A stretch of 64,000 bases of DNA from NCBI RefSeq assembly GCF_958295425.1, contig NC_081142.1:15191821-15255820 (forward strand). Direction: 5' to 3'. The notes under the pieces were generated by a model. It saw nothing but the letters and a program-made list of their open reading frames with translations. It had not been told where the DNA came from and did not search any database. The position numbers were made by a program, and so were the translations under genes. Shown piece after piece: positions 46,382 to 64,000 of the stretch (positions are counted from its first letter, which is position 1; each line of letters opens with the position of its first letter). Origin of the DNA: Solea solea. Taxonomy: Eukaryota > Chordata > Actinopteri > Pleuronectiformes > Soleidae.

Positions 46382-47035
46382 CAGTGCATCTGGAAAGTTT
46401 TCACAGCGCTTCACTTTTTCCACATTTTGTTATGTTACAGCCTTATTCCAAAATGGATTAAATAAATGTTTTTCCTCAAAATTCTACACACATGGGAAGC
46501 GTCGGTGCACAGCCATTTTCAGATCTCTCCAGAGATGTTCAATCGGCTTCAAGTCTGGGTTCTGGCTAGGCCACGCAAGGACATTCACAGAGTTGTCCTG
46601 AAGCCACTCCTTTGATATCTTGGCTGTGTGCTTAGGGTTGTTGTCCTGCTGAAAGATGAACCGTCGCCCCAGTCTGAGGTCAAGAGCGCTCTGGAGCAGG
46701 TTTTCATCCGGGATGTGTCATCCGACGCTTCCCATCCAACCTGATGGAGCTTGACAGATGCTGCAAAGAGGAATGGGCAAAGCTCCCCAAAGATAGGTGT
46801 GCCAAGCTTGTGGCATCATATTCAAAAAGACTTGAGGCTGTAATTGCTGCCAAAGGTGCATCAACAAAGTATTGAGCAAAGGCTGTGAATACTTATGTCA
46901 TGTGATTTCTCAGTTTTTTTATTTTTATTAAATTTGCAAAAATGTCAAAAAATGAACTGAATCCATTTTGGAATAAGGCTGTAACAACAAAATGTGGAAC
47001 AAGTGAAACGCTGTGAATACTTTCCAGATGCACTG
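46382..47035 (+). mobile_element. rearranged, defective Tc1-like transposon
   Basis: Inverted ends CAGTGCATCTGGAAAG and CTTTCCAGATGCACTG are flanked by TA on both sides (46,380-46,381 and 47,036-47,037), as for Tc1/mariner. The right half (about 46,723-46,875, +) reads the transposase C-terminus (RRFPSNLMELDRCCKEEWAK ... GASTKY, stop). The left half holds the preceding part of the same gene in the opposite orientation (about 46,494-46,708, -), with RRFIFQQDNNPKHTAK and PDLKPIEHLW. The coding sequence is therefore split by an internal inversion and is inactive. Confidence 0.9.
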
Positions 47036-47037
47036 TA

Positions 47038-49343
47038 TATCACCGCCCTAGATGGAGTGTTATGCTACTACGTTAGCTCAGCATGAGTGTGTAATGTGCT
47101 CAGGTTTACATGGAGTAAAAAGAAAACGTTGAAACTGATCCTGCAGTCCTCATCATTGACTCCAGATAACACTTAACGGTGGCAGCTATGAAAATGACAC
47201 AAACACCTGCTCTGTGACTGACGTGAGCCTCAGGCAGGATTGTCTGAGGATGATTTTTCTTTTGCCGGAAGTGGTGAACGAGAGCTACAGGCTATAGCAA
47301 TAAGTAGCTAGAGGGGAGGTAATCAGAGCCGAGTGTGTGCAGACACTGGTAGACATGGCATCACATTTACTGATGATGATGAACTGTCCAATCTGGATCT
47401 GAGAGAGGCTATGTCATTGCTCACAGACAGAAAACGTGTCTCTACATAGAGGATGAAAGCTAAGACAGCTCGGAAGATTAGTCGTGTCATTGGAGATGAA
47501 GGGATAAAACGACCAAGCAAGGATGACAAGAAACACCCTGACTTGACCTGAATTCAAAAATAATTCCACAGTGTTTAAGTAAATGCTTCACAAAAAGGCT
47601 TAGGCATGGTGCCAGTCAAGATACAGCAACACCCATCCCCTATGCAGCAGTGTATATGAAGTCAAGTTCTCACCTGAAACAGAACAAGACGGTCCTGGCA
47701 GACTTTCCCAGCCGGTTAAAAAAACCTGTAAATGGAGGCGACATGGAGCTGAATGAGTGTACACATGGAAAACGATACAGAGAGTGAGGATCCAGACAGG
47801 CCACAGCATCGCTATAATAAACATCTCACCAAAAAAAAAACACAAGATGCTCTGCATAATGGTAACACTGAAGATCCAAAGCTCACAAAGAACTGATTCA
47901 CCTGGGATGGCCAGAAGAGCTGCCAACAATACGCTGTTCCTTCAGGGGTGAACTTGAAGTGGAATCAGGAGTCATTTTCTGAGTCATGAGTGAAGCATCC
48001 TGAAACAGCTACATGTTGGAAAAAAAAAAAACAACAAAAACATGAAAGTGCATATTGAAAATGTACATGTCTCTATTTGGATGTCCTGAACCACACGACA
48101 AGCTTTTTAAGACACATCACCAGTTCAACCCAATATCGCAAATTAGTGAAAGGCATGTGCGACACATCAAATCAACTGTGAAGAAAACACAGCGGAATCA
48201 AACAGAACTTTACTGCAATTCACCTATTGTAACAGTAAACGGCCTTCACCTGCAGAATCCATCTTTGGAAGAACTGTTATCACCTCAATGCCAAGCCGAG
48301 CCGAGCAGACCCAGGTAAAGAGAAACCAACAGCACCAGGATCACAGAACAGCTGCCACAGAGAACGAGTTGATACACCAAAAACACACAACTGTGACTGA
48401 TATCAGGTTAGGCAAAAGCTTAGCAATGACAGAAACATTGCTGTGACTGTTTTAAATAACACATTCACTAATGATTAAGTGTACTCACAGGTCGTGGTCC
48501 CAGATCCGCTGTATATCCTGATTGGCCAAACACATCTTTGATGACTGAACACTGCGAGCTGTTAATGAGGCCGACCTCTGTGAAGGGCTGTGAATACAGG
48601 AACAGGTTGGGGTTTGTTTGTTGAGTGCTACGGTTAAAATAAAACTGTAACCACTGGCTCTTGTCGTTTGGTAGTGATTAGAGACCACAAAACAGTGATT
48701 CTGATACCCAAACCTTTCTTACTCCCCTCAGTCAGGGGTTGTGCCTCATCTCATCTGAGTGTTCATCACATCTGTTACATTGTGATGTCATCAAGTCTGA
48801 AAACTGTGGGCAATGCATCACTTCTGGTCAGACTTCTCTGGACAGAAGATGGGTGTACCTGGGTCCCACAGGTTCTGAGTTGATGGTACTACTGGACATC
48901 TTCTGATTGTGAAGGGAAGTAAGCACAGTGTCTAAGTCCCTCAATGGTGCCTGGTACTCTGTGACGCATTTTGAAACCTCAATGCTGCTTTGCAATCTTT
49001 GCCTGGAAAAGACATTGCAGATGTAGTAGAACTACCTTGTTTTGTTGCTGTACTCAGTCTCGCCATGATGACATGAAACTGACTTCCACAACCTCACTCA
49101 GTATTAAGCCTCCTACACAGCTGTGTCTGTATTGTATATACCTACATACGAAAGTGATGATCAGTAACACTGTTTGCTATGAATAGTTAAACATACACCT
49201 ACGTCTATAACCTATGTGAAAACATTCTTACAGTATATATATTTCTATCGTTTTTGTTTGAAACTTTTTAACACTGTTTTTTTCTTCCTTTCTTAAAATG
49301 TTTAAAATAAAATGCACTCAATCAACCATTAACCGGCTAAGAA
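47038..49343. other. unassigned region downstream of the Tc1 element
   Basis: No gene can be named. The + strand has several coding-like segments with plausible splice sites: 47,617-47,790 ending at GTGAGG; 48,055-48,314 ending at GTAAAG; and 48,732-48,906 after CCCCTCAG. An AATAAA follows near 49,307. The last two segments are phase-compatible. None resembles a family I know, and other frames are open too, so this could be a decayed mobile element or an unrecognised gene. Confidence 0.3.
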
Positions 49344-49381
49344 GCAGAACACCGACTCGAACAATCAAGTCGGTGTTCTGC
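49344..49381. repeat. perfect 14-bp hairpin
   Basis: Arms GCAGAACACCGACT (49,344-49,357) and AGTCGGTGTTCTGC (49,368-49,381) with a 10-base loop. It lies just beyond the putative 3' end of the minus-strand gene at 49,440. Role unknown. Confidence 0.85.
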
Positions 49382-49439
49382 AGTTCAATAAAATCCCAAC
49401 ATGAATGAATGAACAGAAAAACTGATTTATTAATGCAGG

Positions 49440-49996
49440 TCAGACAGTTACTGTACAGCAAACTGTGTTGGAGTTTGTCCGGTTGAGGAGCATTTCTTCC
49501 ACCATTGTAACAGGACTGTGGCACCACAACAATCTCCTTTCTCCAAACACATTTCCATCGCTAACCTCAATCACCTTCTGCTCACCACCAAAAATTAATT
49601 GTGTATTAGAAATTGGCAGCTGTCCTCTTAGCAACAACGACAATCATCCGTTAAAAAAGAATTACGCTCTGTGCTCAGGAAAGAAACACACTCACATCTT
49701 GAAATAGTGTTTAAAACATCAATGTTGTGTTAGTGCACGTTGAAAATGGAGAACCCCCCCCCCCCGCTCCAACTTGGCCACAGTTTACATGACACTGTTG
49801 ATGAGAAAAAAGGAATGTCCCGGAATTGCAAAAGAAACCTGGATTTCAATGATGTCACCTAAGTCTGCATTGTCTTTCTTGTTTTTGGAGAGATTAGTGC
49901 TTTTCTTGCAGTGGAGTTGACCCGTGTCCACCAGTGAGAAGCTGGTGGTTGTACTGGGAAGCAGCTCCTGGTAGGAATGTGTGAAACAGGGCAGAG
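49440..49996 (-). CDS. unrecognised gene, last two exons (tentative)
   Basis: Two reverse-strand exons: 49,996-49,859 (phase 1 at both ends, preceded by a TTTTCAG acceptor) and 49,624-49,440, ending in a TGA stop. Joining them gives an open frame of about 107 residues containing ELLPSTTTSFSLVDTGQLHC and then IFGGEQKVIEVSDGNVFGER. On the same strand AATAAA (49,431-49,426) follows the stop within 9-14 bases. I do not recognise the product. Alternative donor CAG/GTTTCT at 49,839 is possible but breaks the phase. Upstream exons were not found. It lies on the same strand as rabgap1l and downstream of it. Confidence 0.28.
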
Positions 49997-52532
49997 CTGA
50001 AAACAAACGCAGCAGATACATTTCTATTACACCAGCTGTTGATCACGAAGCAGGTTCAGACCATTGAGGACGGAGGAATAGTGCCACCACTTTCTGACAT
50101 TTCAAACTGACGTCTTTCATCTCACCAGCCAATGGCTTCAGTCATTAACAGAAAAGGCAGCCAGGTGAGGACGGAAAAAAAACCTTTTTAACTTTGAACA
50201 ATCGCAGCGGAAAACACACACGCACATTCATACCTCCAAACACACACGGCTCGAGTCCAAAGGCTGATTTCAGTGACGTGAAAAGTGGCGCGCGCGCACT
50301 CACACACTGCAGCTTTGTGTCTCTTTAAACAGCATAAACATAGTTTATAGTAGCACTGAGCGACACTGCCATCAGAACACCAGACGGCCACACAGAAGGT
50401 TTGGCACCCACAGTTATGTCGTCATGTCAAAGACGACATTAACAACAATAACAAAGAAAAGCAAAAAAAAAAGTGTTGGTTTGGCGCCGCAAATGGCTTT
50501 GTCGTTTATGCTACAATTCTATTAGAAAGGAAAAAATTTAACTTTTTTGACATTTGAGAAGATTGTAAGACTTCCAGTAATTTATGGATTTTACAGACAG
50601 ATAAACTCCATCTTTGTCACCACTGTTCTCTGGCTTTCTGCAGGTCATCTGTTATTTTTACCTCCATCCGTCTGACAGTGAGCAGCAAAACTCCAACAGA
50701 AAAAGAAACAGGGTTCCCACACCTTGGTTGACATTCAATTCAAGAACTTTCAAGACTTTCCAGGACAGATTCCCTCAAAATCAAGGACCGAATGTGCTTA
50801 CACAGCTCGAGATAGGGGGGAAACTCCTAAGAGCCCATGGCGTCTCCTCATATTGATTTACAGCACGCTCTGCATCTGGACAAGTGATTGTCCTTGGGAT
50901 CTTGGTCAAAGTCCGCCTTTGTAATTTTCTTTGGTGAGCCAGAGATCTTAGAATTTGCATTTCCCAGACATCACATCATTTGCTCTCTGTTTCCTCATGT
51001 TACTTGAACATTGTTCTGCATGGAATCAATGGTGGAGAGAGAGACAGTGGACTGTGTCCACTTCGCCGCTAGTAATTACGACTTAGAGTTTGTTCTGCGT
51101 GGGGTACATCAAGTAATGTAGGACATGAAACAGTAGGTGGCGCCGTAACAAACAAGGGCACATCAGCGGTGGGAGACGTGTACCTACATATCAACATAAC
51201 TTCTTTCTTGCACAAAATTCAATCTCTTTAATGACCAATGTCTATTTTTGGCGATTTTTTTTTTTTTTCTACGGGACTTGAATTTTCTTTCCCAAATTCA
51301 GAAACTTTCAAGGATTTCAAGGACCATTGGGAACCCTGACGACATTTTCTAAGGATGTAGGTTAAGGCTAAAGAAAATAATGATAAGATGTTGGTGGTGA
51401 TAGGGATATGGATCCAGACACAGGATTTAATATTTTGTTAACAAATATTAACAAATATTAACTTAGTGACACTGTGTGAAACTCAGTTTGGTATAAAATG
51501 ACTTGGACAAAACAAATTAAAAAAGGTGAAGAGTACCCATTTCTGTTGGCATTTCAGCTTTTCATAAAATAATGGCTGAATGTTCGACATCTGCATGGTC
51601 TCACATCCCACCTGGAAAAAGAATATATGTAGAAAAGCCAAGTAAATACAGATTTGGGTTGGACTTTAAAAGAAATCTAAAATCTGTGAAATCACAGAAA
51701 GTTCAGCTTAAGCAATGACTGGGAAAAGTAGCGAAGGCAAAATAACATTGCGTGTCGTCACTTTGGCAGCTTTTGGACTCAAGCGGATCCATCACACACT
51801 GTGCTTACGTCAACATCGAGAGAGACGACATTCAAATTTCAAACAGTAGAAAACAAATTAACAAAGAACTTTTCCTACTCTTTTTCTTCTCTGAACTGTA
51901 CAAGAATATTAAAAAGTCAATATTACTTATACATATTTATATGACAACGCTGTTTATATTACTATAAAGAAATACAACTTTTATGCTATTTTTTTTTTTT
52001 ATGCAGTATTCCTTTTTCAGAGAGATGTGGCTTCGCCGTGCTGAGGATTCATCAGGTAACTGAATATCTCTGCGTCGCTATAGCTGAAAATATTATCCAG
52101 ATTGAGCATAGCTTTAAAAGTTTATCTAACTCAGATAAACCAACACTAGACTAATGATGTTTGGCCACAAGATGGAGCTACATTACTGACTGACATGCAG
52201 GATGACATTCTCGGTTCAATCATTGTAATTCAGCTTTCATATAATGAGTTAAGAAATCCCCTGACTCTTTAACCTCTACTACCCTCACTTGTGAAGCAGC
52301 GGAGGTTTTTTGCTCACTCAAATGTAAACATTAAAAGAACAGACTCCCCTTCCTTTTTTCAACCCTCATCTTTTAAGCCACTTTCAGTCAAAGAAGCTTG
52401 AGGGGGTTCCATGTTGCCACTGGTTGGAAAAGGAATACTGCATTTCTTTGCTGCTTGTTTTTTCAGCTTGTGTTCGTCAGCTCTGGAGTGCATCCTGCAG
52501 GGGGAATAAAGGAGAGAGGGAGTGGGGGGCGC
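49997..52532. other. interval downstream of rabgap1l
   Basis: Apart from the hAT-like element at 50,709 I see no exon. The part next to 52,532 is the 3' UTR of rabgap1l on the minus strand; its poly(A) site was not identified with confidence. A T-run lies at 51,247-51,260. Confidence 0.4.
50709..51338. mobile_element. hAT-like non-autonomous element
   Basis: Starts CAGGGTTCCCACACC and ends CATTGGGAACCCTG, inverted terminal repeats of the hAT style. Subterminal parts carry repeated 'CTTTCAAG' motifs in inverted arrangement. No transposase; no clear 8-bp target duplication was seen. Confidence 0.65.
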
Positions 52533-58676
<6,144 letters not shown>

Positions 58677-58781
58677 CTGAAACAACAACAGCAAAGTTAA
58701 TCATATTAGTATATTTTACTTCACTTATATCAACACATCCCAGCTCGTGGTAACGACATTATGAGGAACATGTATCAATTT

Positions 58782-58819
<38 letters not shown>

Positions 58820-61800
58820 ATTTTCATAGCATGAGATTCTACTAAACCTTTGTTAATGAAGTTGCTGGTTTTCTTCTTTGTCTCTCACTGTTAATGTTTT
58901 TTTTCCCCCTGATTCCTGTCACCTACTAACTTGCATTTTGCCAGAGTATTTAGTCTTCACCTGCAGCTCTCAAAACAACATCCAACCTCACTCATTTAAG
59001 TATGTTACATGTCAGAAATGATGATGGTTTGTTATCTCAACAAGTTAGAGGGTACAACACAGTGACAAAATGAACACATTTTTATCAACAGCAGGACGAA
59101 GCTAACGAAATATCTGCTGAAATACTGTGGCACTATTTTCACACTAGATATGATGTACACATGAATACACATAACAAAAAAAAGCTTTTGTACATAAAAT
59201 AATAAATGATGCACAAAGCAAATCTGACATCACATGTATCACTTCATCCCAGCGATCTGTTCTTAGACACCAGACGCTATCAGTTCACACTCATTCACTG
59301 CAATAGAACACAATATATACACACAGATAAAGTTGGCTTTAATCTGATGAGGTCACTTGCATGCTCTTCATGTATTCCAAATGTTAACACAAAGGAGAAA
59401 GAAGTCTTCTGCTGAACACAGGACTGCCACAACAAGCCAAAACTATAGAGGTCCGGTAGCTGACGTCAATGCCATCATGTAACAGTCAGAATAAAAAACA
59501 AAGCCATTCTGCAGTTGTGCAATTTTGAAACCAACACTGGTGCTGTTCAGAAACCTTTCCTGCCAATATGGTGGTGACGTCTTGAGCTCTATATTTGAAT
59601 AAATAGGGTGACTTTTACCCAGTTCTAGTAATGCTGAAAGATGAAACAACCGTATAACAATTAATTAATTCATTCATTCATTCATTAAATAATTAAATAA
59701 ATAAATGTTATGGATGTAAACTTTCCTAAAAAACAGATTCTCTGAACTGCACAACACTCTTCTGTGTGGTGAAATAGACTCAGAGACTCACTTTCAGATG
59801 AGCACATTGAGCCTGAGGATCATTTATATGAACTTATCACAAAAATGATACAATGACTCTCAGCCATAGAGTGGAAACACCTAAAATATGAGCTGGTTGT
59901 TGAAACCAAACAGCAATGAAATAGTTGATGACACTACGTGTGTGTGTGTGTGTGTTTGTGTGATTCAGGTGAGTGGTAACGTTATCTCTCCTGAGTAGAA
60001 ACAATGTTGCCATAGTGCCCAGCATTAGGACTAGGGATCCAGGTCATTCTTCGTCACATGACCCCTCCTCTGAGACTGTGTGGTAGATTTGCGTGTGTGT
60101 CCGTTCATGCGATACAGGCTTTACATTTCACTTGTGTCTGTAGTGATTATATCGTTGTGTGTTAGTGAAGTAAAACTGAATGCAATTTGATTTAATCAAA
60201 TGCTAATTCAGAAGAAAACAAAGTCGGTGTTTTAAGATTCCATTTTTTGTTGCTTGCAAGTGCTACAGAACAGCCAGTGTCTAGAGCAGCTGGGTACAGA
60301 ACTGATCACTGACACATTTCAAAGCAATCAGAGGAACACATTGTACAGTCATCTGATAGGGGATGTTAGTGATTATGATGAAGCCTTAATTGTAGCATTT
60401 GGTCTTCAGTACTTTGCTTCAGCAAAAAGATTTTAATCCTGAAAACACACTTGTTTCAAATTAAATCCATACTTTCAGTCAAGCACTAACTTTGACGCAT
60501 ATTCACTGGAGTACTATTACATTTATTTATATTGTAACATTACCATTTTTGAATTTCACTCCTCTCCCAGTTCAGCGTGCAAACTGCCATTTTGCCCTTT
60601 TCTCCCCCACTTCTGTTAATCATTTATAGGCCTTGTTAAATAAAGGTCCAATCACAACATGACAAGCGATGAAATGGTGACATTAAAAAGAAGCAGACAT
60701 ATTATCATTCTCACAGAATTACAAATGTCCACATCACACATGGGCTTCATCCTGGAAAACAAGTCAATAAACCACCCAAATAAATAAACAACACTGAGTA
60801 GCATACTTCCTGTTGAGATAAACAAAAGCAGATGAGTGAAACTGAAGCAGCTCCTTGTTCAGGATGCCTAACCCTGACCTCCTCACTGACCTGTGGGTTG
60901 ACCATCAGTCTTTAATGACCTAAGAACAAAAGCTGAATCAACGTCACATTGTAAGCAACCAATGTGACACACAACACCCCAGAAGATACTATAACTCAGA
61001 TCTGTTTTGTTGTTATCTGTGTGGGAAGAAAGCAGCTTGATGTCTGCATGCTGGTTAATAATCGCTATGGTGAAACACAGTGTGCTCCTGTATCTCCTGT
61101 GCTCCATCAACACTGCCAGGATTGGGAGTTTGATTTTTATTCATAGCAGACTGATATGGTGATGGTACAGTTAGGTGTTCTTGCTATATTTGTTTACATA
61201 GTAAAGTTTAAATCAACCTCAATCTATAGTTGGTTTACCTACAGCTATAGATTGAGAAAGTAACCAGTAGTGAGGAAAGTATTCATCTTGGTGGTCAACC
61301 TGATGAAATTGGAACTTTCAGCTCCTGAAGGTTGATATGCAGGAGGAGAGAGGAAAAGTTAGGGTCTAAGGATAGACGGTGTCACTTTCTGTACGGACTG
61401 TAAAGCCCTTCCAATTTAGTACAATTTAGTCCAACCTTAAATGTGCATAGCTCACAACCCTGTGGCTCTTAGGAGTTAGGAGGAGCAGTTGTGCCATGAC
61501 ACAATTCTGTCTCTGATCACTGCAGCTGTGTGAGACATCATACAGACAGCAGTGAGTCTTTACAAATCATGTCCAGTCAACTGAATTTATAGCAGGTGGA
61601 CTCCAGTCAAAATAGAGAAATGTATCCATCTCCAGGCAACCAAGAGAAACATTTGTGACACCCGACATAAATTCCAACCTTCAAACCAACGGATCTAAAT
61701 ACTTCATTACATTAATGTGATAGATTTGTTTTTCTTTGCTTTAAAAATCATTTATTTCTTAAAAGTCTACACTGATAAGGATTGGTGATGCTAGTGTGAG

Positions 61801-63431
61801 TGTGAGCACATTCTGAATATACTACTGTATAAGGAAAAACATCCCTCTTAATCTACTTGGGCTTGTTTTGAAACCTTTGTATGAAAAATAAGAGACACAT
61901 GAAGATAAGAGATGTAAAAAGAATGAAGGAGAAAATGTACCCTCTTGATTTGATCTTTTACTGTGGTTTTATTTTCACCTCCTCTCTTATTCTTTCATGA
62001 TGCTTTTAAATCCTCCATCACATGAGTTGCATCATATTTCTCAGCTTCCTGTATGTGAGACAGTTAGTCACATATTTCTGAAAGTAAACAAACACACACT
62101 GACATGAATGATTGTTTTCCTCTACAGTGTTCAGCTTTCTACTCATCCTAATTCTTCTCTTCCAATTATTATTTGTTGAGAGAGATTTTGGCTCAATATC
62201 AGAGGAATGTTTGTGTCTATGAGTCTGACATGATTACACTTTTCTGTGCAAACTGAATTAGTTAAACTCAGTTAAATGTAAGACTCTTCACAGCAGTGAA
62301 GTTTCAGAAAGCAGAGGCAGCTGGAGAAAATGAGCTTCCTAACATTTCAACATGTTAGGAATTTAAACCCAAGTCTCCTGATCCTGCAATTTTGATTATT
62401 ATTACATTTGTTTTGTGCAATGAAGAATTCAACCTTGTATAACCAGGGGAGATTAAGTGTTTTATTTTCCTGAGTTGCACATTACAACATAAATATTCTA
62501 CAGACAAATCCAAGTCTGGCTACTGATTATGCAGCCTGCTGCTTTCTTACGCCCCTTACACACACAAATATTGCATCATGTCCGTGTAATGAAATGCAAA
62601 GTAAAAGTGGGTAGTGCTAACCTGACAGAGGCAAGCCTTTTTTAATCAAACACCCATACTCACTGCAGCTGCAATCACACAGAATATCCATGTCCATGAC
62701 CTTTGAAGAAAAACTGCACCAAAGTGCTGCCATTCCTTTGACATTCACAGCACTCATTCCTGTCAGTAAAACATCTCAAATCTCATTTAGTAATATTCCT
62801 GAAACTCCAGGGGCAGAGCTAAGTCTGCTCAGCTTAGATACACCTTGTAAGCATGTCTCAGTGTCTTGCTCAAGGCCAAGTCAATAACACACATTGTTGC
62901 CGATACACTCACTTAAACACACAGGTTTATGCAGCTATTCTCCTAAGGACACTGCATTAACAGCCTAAACGAAGCATTAGTTCTAACCTTAACCAGAACC
63001 AGTTCATACCAAACTCTTTAACCTAATCACAATATAAATCTGTGCCTCAGAAAATAGGTTCCAACTCATTAGAGCCAGGATATGGTCTACGTGAGGACTA
63101 CTAAAGGTCCTAAAGAGAGAAGAAATACATGTATATACACACACACACACACACGGCTCAAACAAGCTAAAGCATCACCCAACCTCAATTGGACTTTGCA
63201 CAAACTTTCAATCTCAGTGTTTGAAGCCAGTACCAGGACAGAGAGGCATCATTGGTTCAGCTAATGCGATTAAAGACACCAGGTGATACAGGAAACGGTT
63301 AGTGGTCCACTTTTAGATTCCTGACCTGAATCACTGCAGCAGAAAATGGAATTGGTCCCAAACCTCTTAGCAAAACTCAGGCAGTAGTGCCACAATGGTT
63401 ACTGTATGTATATATGTATATATGTGTGTGT

Positions 63432-63508
<77 letters not shown>

Positions 63509-64000
63509 GTCCAGTTCGCTTTGTATTTATTTCAATATCTCATTTTATTATTCAAACTTTTGAGCATGGTGAGAGCAGATTACTTATTTTTTCACGCGCA
63601 CACACACACACACACACCCAGGTTTCTATGTCTTCAGAGGACATTGCATTGACTTAGATTCATTTCCTGGAGGCTTAGTCTAACCATAACTATATTACTA
63701 CTACTACTACTACTACTACTGACATAATCCTCCATAATGTGACTGTGTAAACAGATCCAGGTCCCCACAAAATAAGGAATACCGGATACCCACTATATCA
63801 GTAATTTAAACAAACTGCTGGCCTTTGTTTAGAGAGGAAGGCTCTGTAACCTCAAATGTCATACAAACTACGGTAGGAACACAACACACAATCCTACTAT
63901 GCTCAAGCCCACATCATTAACCACATAAAAGGAATGGTAGTTCCTGTAGAGTCTACATTTTCCACCAGTGTTTATAAACATCTTCTCAAATGCTAAGTGA
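58677..64000 (-). other. rabgap1l intron
   Basis: No reverse-strand exon encoding the end of the TBC domain was found, so the whole interval is taken as a single long intron. It contains (GA)n at about 58,790-58,818 and 63,433-63,506, a (CA)n near 63,137-63,155, an (ACT)n near 63,700-63,720 and an (ATTC)n run at about 59,670-59,690. Confidence 0.7.
63433..63506. repeat. (GA)n microsatellite, ~36 units
   Basis: Uninterrupted GA tract. Open frames of Arg-Glu repeats across it are artefacts. Confidence 0.95.

Noticed and set aside
63406..63657. Arg-Glu repeat open frames
   Set aside because: They are translations of the (GA)n microsatellite.

Overview
The window looks like chromosomal DNA of a ray-finned fish, probably an advanced teleost. 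The evidence is intron-split vertebrate genes with short exons, many dinucleotide microsatellites, several teleost-style tRNA-derived SINEs, a Tc1-like element flanked by TA, hAT-like miniature elements and a solo LTR. Nothing bacterial or viral was seen. Most of the sequence is non-coding; real exons are short and were found by joining splice sites and reading phases by eye.

Layout. Positions 1 to about 31,500 are repeat-rich with no firmly supported protein gene. They hold SINEs, three related hAT-like miniature elements, a PIF/Harbinger-like remnant and several inverted-repeat structures. A TATA-type promoter candidate lies near 23,155. Positions 32,812-35,025 (+) hold a complete seven-exon interferon-induced protein 44-like GTPase gene of 305 codons. 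Positions 36,058-45,993 (+) hold a TCF/LEF-related HMG-box gene. Its 5' half is an array of five homologous in-frame exons, each about 100-139 codons, placed before a normal-looking DNA-binding C-terminal half. Positions 45,994-49,400 carry a rearranged Tc1 element and unassigned sequence. Positions 49,440-49,996 (-) hold two phase-compatible exons of an unrecognised, weakly supported gene. Positions 52,533-58,676 (-) hold the last seven coding exons of rabgap1l (273 codons, the C-terminal coiled coil); the TBC-domain exons must lie beyond position 64,000. Positions 58,677-64,000 are intron of that gene.

How the genes relate. The ifi44l-like gene and the HMG-box gene are head-to-tail neighbours on the + strand, about 1 kb apart. 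The first is an antiviral-response GTPase by family. The second keeps the TCF/LEF DNA-contact box but shows no recognisable beta-catenin-binding N-terminus; its N-terminal half is the amplified exon array. This array is the most unusual thing in the window. rabgap1l is an unrelated Rab GTPase-activating protein read from the other strand.
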